Source: WTXA01 sp964415195 (lineage in GTDB: Bacteria; Bacillota; TC1). Taken from it: a stretch of DNA of 56,412 nucleotides. The translations under genes were made by a program, and so were the position numbers. The stretch spans positions 1 to 56,412 of the forward strand of contig CAYPYD010000008.1 in NCBI GenBank assembly GCA_964415195.1, given 5' to 3'. Position 1 is the first letter of the stretch. Each line of letters begins with the position of its first letter. Positions 51,595 to 56,412 of this stretch are shown piece after piece. The notes under the pieces are model-generated. The model was not told the origin of the DNA and ran no database searches. It was given only the letters and a program-made list of their open reading frames with translations.

Positions 51595-52098
51595 TTATTT
51601 TACCACACTATCATCTCTTTTTAAAGGTTGACCAATAAAGAGTCCATTATTAAAAAACTCAACAACATTTCCATCAAAAGTTAACTTAATATTCTCATAG
51701 CCAGTTAAATCTGAAGCTGTATTAACAATAGACATAATATACAGATAATTAACCTCGACTCCATAATTTACCGACAGCACATTAGTTGATAAATCAACAA
51801 TAATGGCTTCATTTTTCTGATCTTCAGTACTTCCGTTGAACTTTATATCAGCAGGAAATAAGTTTTCTATAGTCGGATCTTCTATTCCTAAAAACAACAA
51901 AGTTAGAGCAGTTTTTAAATCACCCTCACCTTCGACTGTTACTACTCTTTTTTCCAATTTGAAATGAGTTGGATTAATATAATATAGATTTATATCAGTC
52001 GTTTGTGATCTACCTTTCCCAAAAAGCAGCACCATTGCTACAATTAAAAGCAAAACAAACATGAAACCAAGTCCCGTTAGTATTCTTTTATCTATCAT
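51595..52098 (-). CDS. GerMN domain protein, membrane-anchored
   Basis: This 167-residue protein has an N-terminal membrane anchor (about 7-27) and a GerMN domain (residues about 35-150: INLYYINPTHFKLEKRVV, LKTALTLLFLG, then VNYGVEVNYLYIMSIVNTASDL). GerMN domains occur in GerM and related cell-envelope or spore proteins. No second domain is present, and no sporulation genes are nearby. Its 3' end contains the rnpB promoter. Confidence 0.82.
   Translation of the reverse strand: MIDKRILTGLGFMFVLLLIVAMVLLFGKGRSQTTDINLYYINPTHFKLEKRVVTVEGEGDLKTALTLLFLGIEDPTIENLFPADIKFNGSTEDQKNEAIIVDLSTNVLSVNYGVEVNYLYIMSIVNTASDLTGYENIKLTFDGNVVEFFNNGLFIGQPLKRDDSVVK
51597..51625 (-). promoter_or_regulatory. Promoter of rnpB inside the GerMN gene
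   Basis: TTTAAA, 17 bases, TAAAAT read on the minus strand. The -10 overlaps the last codon and the stop of the GerMN gene; transcription would begin near 51590, matching the P1 end of rnpB. Confidence 0.55.
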
Positions 52099-52693
52099 TA
52101 AACACCTCTAATAATTCTAGGTAATCCTCGTAGTTATTAATATTTAAAAATACCTTCTCACCGAATTTTTTCTTTAATTTATTTTCATCTATTTTATCTA
52201 CATAACCTAGATTTTCCATTGTTGCTATAAACCTATTTATACTCCTTATATTTTCTGACATCATTTTTTTTGCATAAGGCAAAATATCCCTTGAGTACAA
52301 ACTAATTAATGGTTGATACCCATCATTTGATGAAGGACTAACAATATGGTAATTTTTTCTTTTCCAAAGATAATCAATTATATTACCATCAATTAAAGGC
52401 ATATCACAAGATGTTACAAAAGACCACTTTGTATCAGCAGCTTGAATACCCGAAATTAATCCAATAAATGGCCCTTGATTTTTTTCTATATCAAGCACGA
52501 AGAAAACATCTCTTAAAAAATCGTACTTTTCTGCTTCATTAGTCACTACAAGAACTGTTTTGACATATGGTTTTACAGCATTTACAACATGTTCAATTAG
52601 GGTTTTACCCCCAAATTTCAATAAGCTTTTATCACTTCCCATACGGCTACTCTTACCTCCAGCAAGAATTATTGCCGTTATATCGTTGTTCAT
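52088..52693 (-). CDS. mobA: Molybdenum cofactor guanylyltransferase MobA
   Basis: MobA adds GMP to molybdopterin to form the guanine dinucleotide cofactor. The 201 residues begin ITAIILAGGKSSRMGSDKSLLKFGG, the family's nucleotide-binding signature, with VTSCDMPLI near residue 100. I start at ATG 52693, which has a better distance to AGG than the ATG two codons upstream. It lies 8 bases after ruvB and overlaps the GerMN gene by 11 bases. It is distant from the other cofactor genes of the window. Confidence 0.9.
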   Translation of the reverse strand: MNNDITAIILAGGKSSRMGSDKSLLKFGGKTLIEHVVNAVKPYVKTVLVVTNEAEKYDFLRDVFFVLDIEKNQGPFIGLISGIQAADTKWSFVTSCDMPLIDGNIIDYLWKRKNYHIVSPSSNDGYQPLISLYSRDILPYAKKMMSENIRSINRFIATMENLGYVDKIDENKLKKKFGEKVFLNINNYEDYLELLEVFNDR

Positions 52694-52701
52694 AGCCATA
52701 C

Positions 52702-53700
52702 CTATTCAATAAATGGATAACCAAGATGTTTATATGCTAAACTGGTGGCCACCCTACCTCTAGGTGTTCTGTTAATAAATCCAAGTTGTAATAAAAACGG
52801 TTCATAAACATCAACAACAGTAGCTGATTCTTCTCCTACCATAGCTGCAATAGTATCTAACCCTACGGGGCCACCTGAAAATTTAGAAATTAAATTATCA
52901 AGAATTTTTCTATCAATGTCATCTAATCCAAATTCATCAACTTCTAACATATTTAAGGCCATTTTTGAAACAGTACTATCGATTTTACCTTCACCCTTTA
53001 CTTGAGCAATGTCTCTAACACGTTTTAATAATCTATTGGCAATTCTAGGAGTGCCTCTTGAACGCCTAGCTATTTCCATAGCACCATCTTCATCTACAGG
53101 TACTCCAAGTTTGTTACTATTAATTTTTACTATAGTTGATAATTCTAAAGGACTATAATAGTCTAGTCTGCTAATAACCCCAAATCTATCTCTTAAGGGA
53201 TTACTTAAGAGACTTATCCTTGTAGTTGCTCCAATTAAAGTAAATTTAGGTAAATCTATTCTTAATGATCTTGCACTTGGCCCTTTACCGATTATAATAT
53301 CCAATGCAAAATCCTCAAGTGCAGGATATAGAACTTCTTCCACACTACGGTTCATTCTATGTATTTCATCAATAAATAGTACATCACCATCAGAAAGATT
53401 TGTTAAAATTGCTGCCAAATCTCCTGCTTTTTCTATTGCTGGCCCTGAGGTTACTTTGATTTGTACTCCAAGTTCTTCTGCAACGATGTTGGCCAAGGTC
53501 GTTTTGCCAAGGCCAGGAGGTCCATATAGCAATATGTGATCTAGACTCTCTCTTCTGCCTTGAGCGGCTTTAATGAAGACTGTTAAGTTCTCCTTTACTT
53601 TATCTTGTCCAATATAGGCAGACAGGCTCTTAGGTCTTAAACTAACTTCTATTTCCCTATCTTCGTTTATAAATTCACCGTCTATTAAGCGTTCTTCCAT
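52702..53700 (-). CDS. ruvB: Holliday junction branch-migration ATPase RuvB
   Basis: This 332-residue AAA+ motor shows ISL-type SLRPKSLSAYIGQ, Walker A GPPGLGKTTLA near residue 61, Walker B LFIDEIHRM and the sensor ATTRISLLSNPLRDRFG, then a C-terminal winged helix (NRTPRGRVAT). It drives branch migration with RuvA. It is two bases downstream of ruvA. Confidence 0.98.
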   Translation of the reverse strand: MEERLIDGEFINEDREIEVSLRPKSLSAYIGQDKVKENLTVFIKAAQGRRESLDHILLYGPPGLGKTTLANIVAEELGVQIKVTSGPAIEKAGDLAAILTNLSDGDVLFIDEIHRMNRSVEEVLYPALEDFALDIIIGKGPSARSLRIDLPKFTLIGATTRISLLSNPLRDRFGVISRLDYYSPLELSTIVKINSNKLGVPVDEDGAMEIARRSRGTPRIANRLLKRVRDIAQVKGEGKIDSTVSKMALNMLEVDEFGLDDIDRKILDNLISKFSGGPVGLDTIAAMVGEESATVVDVYEPFLLQLGFINRTPRGRVATSLAYKHLGYPFIE

Positions 53701-53702
53701 TT

Positions 53703-54305
53703 TTATTTACCCAATTCCTTTAATGCATCTCTAATCAAGCCATCCAAGGTATAATCCTTGTTCTTTTTAACAAGTTTTCTGATCACTTCACTTATCTCTT
53801 TTTTGCCATAACCAAGGAAGGTCAGAGCAGATTCAGCATCTGCAACAATACCTTTATCACTCAACCCAAATGACTCGTCTTTAGTACCACCAACACTTCC
53901 GTATATATTTTCAAGTTTGTCTTGAAGTTCTAAAACGACTCTGCCAGCAGTTTTATTTCCTATTCCAGGTATTTTAACCAAAGTACAAGTATCTCCTGAT
54001 ACAATGGCTGAAATCAGGTCTTCTTCGTTGATATGCGATAATATACCCAAGGTTGTCTTGGGTCCTAAACCACTTACACTAGTTAATAATTCAAATAATC
54101 TTTTAGTTTTTTCTTTTCTGAAACCAAAAAGAGCTACCATATCTTCTTTTTGATGATGGTAGGTGTATACTATCAAATCTTCATTTTCCTTTAAAGCTGA
54201 TAATTCGAGACTAGGCATAAATACTTCATATCCAACTCCACAAACATCGAGGAGTAAGCTTTGCTCACCAATCTTGAATATTTTACCTTTTAGAAAACCT
54301 ATCAA
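53703..54305 (-). CDS. ruvA: Holliday junction binding protein RuvA
   Basis: The 200 residues have the N-terminal OB fold (MIGFLKGKI), two helix-hairpin-helix motifs (TSVSGLGPKTTLGIL and LVKIPGIGNKTAGRVVLEL) and the C-terminal RuvB-binding helices (ALTFLGYGKKEI). It lies four bases after ruvC. Confidence 0.97.
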   Translation of the reverse strand: MIGFLKGKIFKIGEQSLLLDVCGVGYEVFMPSLELSALKENEDLIVYTYHHQKEDMVALFGFRKEKTKRLFELLTSVSGLGPKTTLGILSHINEEDLISAIVSGDTCTLVKIPGIGNKTAGRVVLELQDKLENIYGSVGGTKDESFGLSDKGIVADAESALTFLGYGKKEISEVIRKLVKKNKDYTLDGLIRDALKELGK

Positions 54306-54309
54306 AGTA

Positions 54310-54807
54310 TTACCTCTTTTCTCTTAAACTATCATTTAGTTTATATGAATGTCCATGACATATTGCAACAGCAATTGCATCAGCAGCATCGTCAGGTGTT
54401 GGTATTTTTTCTAGTTTCAATATAATTTTAACCATTTCTTGAACTTGCTTTTTTTCTGCTCTGCCATAACCTACAACACTTTGTTTTACCTGAAGTGGTG
54501 TATATGATGAAACTGTCATCCCTTTTAATGCACCTAATAGTAAAATCACACCTCTAGCATGACCAACAGATAGTGCAGTTTTAGCATTAGTATTAAAGAA
54601 CAAATCTTCAACTGCTAGAGCATCAGGCTTATGTCTATCTATCAGATCATCTAATTCCTGATAAATAGTTAATAATCTGTCCTTCAACTCGGTATGAGCT
54701 GGTGTTCTAACAACACCATAACTTACCAGAAAAAATTTATTACCTATATAGTCTAGTATAGAAAAACCACATATAGCTGTTCCAGGGTCAATCCCTAAAA
54801 TTCTCAT
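54310..54807 (-). CDS. ruvC: Holliday junction resolvase RuvC
   Basis: This 165-residue endonuclease has the acidic catalytic residues in GIDPGTAICGF (Asp7), VEDLFFN (Glu) and DAADAIAVAICHGH (Asp residues). It cleaves junctions in concert with RuvAB. Its ATG shares one base with the end of the YebC/PmpR gene. Confidence 0.97.
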   Translation of the reverse strand: MRILGIDPGTAICGFSILDYIGNKFFLVSYGVVRTPAHTELKDRLLTIYQELDDLIDRHKPDALAVEDLFFNTNAKTALSVGHARGVILLLGALKGMTVSSYTPLQVKQSVVGYGRAEKKQVQEMVKIILKLEKIPTPDDAADAIAVAICHGHSYKLNDSLREKR

Positions 54808-55553
54808 TAGAGCTGTCCTGCAATCTCATCAGAAAAGTCAAAATTACTATATGTATCTTGAACATCATCATTATCTTCAAGTAAATCCATCATTTTAACT
54901 AATAATTTAGCTTGATCAATATTGAGTATTTCAATATTATCTCTTGGTATCTTAGTTAATTCTGAGTCTTCTGCTTCTTGGTAATTTTTTTCAAGTACAT
55001 TTCTAATGCTGTCAAAATCTTTAATCTCTGTATATACATTTAATAAGCCGTCTTCAACTTCAACATCTACAGCACCATTTTCAATAGCAATCATTGTAAT
55101 TTCATCTTCATCAACTTTATCTAGATTATATGAAATTAAACCTCTGCTATCGAACATCCATGATACACAACCTGACTCTCCCATATTACCTCCACATTTA
55201 TCAAAAATGTGTCGAATCTCTCCAGCAGTTCTATTTCTATTATCTGTCATAACATCAACTATTACAGCAGCACCACCAACACCATAACCTTCATAAACTA
55301 ATTCTTCATAGTTGGTATTGTTATTGTCCCCTGCTGCTTTTTGGATAAGCTTTTTAATGTTATCACTTGGCATATTACTAATTCGAGCTTTTTGAAGAGC
55401 TAGCTTCAATCTTGAATTATTATCTGGATCAGATCCTGATAATCTTACTGCCACCATAATTTCTTTACCAATTTTGGTAAAGACTTTAGCTCTTTTGTTA
55501 TCTAGTTTTGCTTTTTTGTGTTTGATCGTTGACCATTTGGAATGTCCTGACAT
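54807..55553 (-). CDS. YebC/PmpR family protein
   Basis: The 248 residues start with the hallmark MSGHSKWSTIKHKKAKLDNKRA and include GYGVGGAAVIVDVMTDNRNRTA and a C-terminal acidic region. Members were named transcriptional regulators; recent work links some to relief of ribosome stalling. Location next to ruvC is common in bacteria. The precise role here is unknown. Confidence 0.95.
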   Translation of the reverse strand: MSGHSKWSTIKHKKAKLDNKRAKVFTKIGKEIMVAVRLSGSDPDNNSRLKLALQKARISNMPSDNIKKLIQKAAGDNNNTNYEELVYEGYGVGGAAVIVDVMTDNRNRTAGEIRHIFDKCGGNMGESGCVSWMFDSRGLISYNLDKVDEDEITMIAIENGAVDVEVEDGLLNVYTEIKDFDSIRNVLEKNYQEAEDSELTKIPRDNIEILNIDQAKLLVKMMDLLEDNDDVQDTYSNFDFSDEIAGQL

Positions 55554-55568
55554 TTTTCACCTCTATGT

Positions 55569-56312
55569 TTATTCTAAATAGAATTTTCTATTCAATTTTA
55601 GCATAACCGGACCGGTTATCTTATGCCTGCTTTGATTATATAGTTTCATGATTCTTTTCTTTATATTATCTTCCGCTTCCCCACTCATAATAAATCGATC
55701 AAGTTCTTCGTAGGAAAATCCCATCTCTCCTTCATCAGTTTGATTAGGCATCAAGTCTGCAGTTGGCTTTTTCTTTATTATCATCTCTGGTATATCTAAC
55801 AACTGTGCTATTTGATAGACTTCATGCTTCAATAAATCAGCAATGGGTTCAATATCAACACCACCATCACCGTACTTTGTGAGGTATCCTGTTACTAATT
55901 CACTTTTATTACTGGTACCTAATACAAGGTAATTATTTAAACTTGCATGGAAGTACAGAGTTGTCATTCTTAATCTTGGTTTAATATTACAAAAGGATAA
56001 ATTGCATTGATGATTTTCTGAATTATCCTTTAAAAATTCCATATATGTACTAGTTAAATCAACAACTTTATATTTGATTTCTAGTTTCTCCGCCAATTCT
56101 ATTGCATCGTCCATATCTGTTCTATTACTTTCACAAGGCATTATTAATCCTAAGACATTCTTGGGACCAAGAGCCCCTACTGCAAGAGCAGCTACAACAG
56201 CTGAATCAATTCCTCCAGAGATACCTATAACAGCACCTTTGGTGTTAGACATTCTAATATATTCTTCTATAAAATTAATTGCTTTTTCATGTATTTCATT
56301 AATATTAAACAT
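55569..56312 (-). CDS. nadE: NH3-dependent NAD+ synthetase
   Basis: This 247-residue enzyme amidates nicotinic acid adenine dinucleotide with ammonia. It has the PP-loop SGGIDSAV (32-39), a GTSNKSE segment, and the KYGDGGVDIEPIADLLKHEV and KKPTADL regions. It lacks the glutaminase domain of the larger form. It is 15 bases from the YebC/PmpR gene and follows its own promoter. Confidence 0.97.
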   Translation of the reverse strand: MFNINEIHEKAINFIEEYIRMSNTKGAVIGISGGIDSAVVAALAVGALGPKNVLGLIMPCESNRTDMDDAIELAEKLEIKYKVVDLTSTYMEFLKDNSENHQCNLSFCNIKPRLRMTTLYFHASLNNYLVLGTSNKSELVTGYLTKYGDGGVDIEPIADLLKHEVYQIAQLLDIPEMIIKKKPTADLMPNQTDEGEMGFSYEELDRFIMSGEAEDNIKKRIMKLYNQSRHKITGPVMLKLNRKFYLE

Positions 56313-56339
56313 TGTTTCACCTCAAATTCATACTAATAA

Positions 56340-56345
56340 ATTATA
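56340..56345 (-). promoter_or_regulatory. -10 box of the nadE promoter
   Basis: TATAAT reads on the minus strand 27 bases before nadE, just beyond the terminator of the next gene upstream. The -35 is a T-run and weak. Confidence 0.45.
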
Positions 56346-56359
56346 CCACATTGTAGGAT

Positions 56360-56394
56360 AAAAAAATATGTTGATCACCGAAATGATCAACATA
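56360..56394 (-). terminator. Terminator of a minus-strand gene beyond the window
   Basis: An 11-bp stem (TATGTTGATCA with TGATCAACATA, loop CCGAAA) is followed on the minus strand by a run of Ts. It separates nadE from the next operon. Confidence 0.82.
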
Positions 56395-56412
56395 AACTCT
56401 TTAAAAACAAAA

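Noticed and set aside
51430..51624. Plus-strand open frame opposite rnpB
   Set aside because: The region is RNase P RNA on the minus strand by core motifs and the P1 helix; the frame has no ribosome binding site or homology.

Overview
The window is about 56 kb of low-GC Bacillota (Firmicutes) chromosome. A strictly anaerobic clostridial or Tissierellia-like organism is the best guess. Supporting signs are a complete Rnf ion-pumping complex, a CtsR-McsA-McsB-ClpC operon, a CIRCE element before groESL, type-B RNase P RNA, split glycine decarboxylase (GcvPA/GcvPB) and maturation genes for selenium-dependent molybdenum hydroxylases. The exact taxon cannot be read from the sequence. Most genes lie on the minus strand; two plus-strand islands (7782-15724 and 45640-48813) interrupt them. 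I see no prophage, insertion sequence, CRISPR array or other transfer signature.

Layout on the minus strand, read right to left inside each block: (1) 1-7703, dprA-like, topA, trmFO, xerC, then rimP-nusA-ylxR-infB behind its own promoter and a leader terminator. (2) 15752-21433, a membrane-anchored VanY-type carboxypeptidase with a long leader, then hpt-guaA, then groES-groEL behind CIRCE. (3) 21543-24464, a molybdenum-cofactor operon (thioredoxin-like gene, moaA, moaC, MOSC, mogA) whose promoter is embedded in four abutting DnaA-box-like 9-mers. (4) 24540-35016, tsaD, and a tightly packed run cinA-guaD-ppk1-mnmA-yqeC/mocA-yqeB-xdhC-hydrolase. (5) 35089-40792, ferritin, thiT under a TPP riboswitch, and ctsR-mcsA-mcsB-clpC under a four-heptad CtsR operator. 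(6) 40920-45506, gcvT-gcvPA-gcvPB and queT. (7) 48852-50448, a triple-rubredoxin protein, a small HAD protein and four tRNAs (Val, Gly, Cys, Leu). (8) 50522-56312, an iron-sulfur-flavoprotein-like gene, rnpB, a GerMN protein, mobA, ruvC-ruvA-ruvB, a YebC/PmpR gene and nadE. The plus-strand islands hold ychF-rnfCDGEAB-apbE-(NusG domain II)-(Gx transporter), and an aquaporin followed by a C30-type carotenoid pair (crtN-crtM).

Physiology, as inference: ferredoxin-driven ion pumping by Rnf is supported by an ApbE flavin transferase in the same operon. Guanine deaminase sits in the same gene run as three selenium/molybdenum-hydroxylase maturation genes, and two more molybdenum-cofactor loci flank it, which suggests a purine hydroxylase or xanthine dehydrogenase route (guanine to xanthine onward). 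Glycine cleavage could feed C1 and NADH metabolism. The hydroxylase itself, selD, moaE, moeA and gcvH are not in the window.

The items I would look at first are: the triple rubredoxin in which both conserved cluster-side glycines are replaced in all three domains; the symmetric DnaA-box array on the molybdenum-cofactor promoter; the four-heptad CtsR operator; the selenium-hydroxylase run with a YqeC-MocA fusion next to guaD; the leader hairpins of rimP and of the VanY-type gene; and the crtN-crtM pair in an apparent anaerobe. Most of the rest is conserved housekeeping content.
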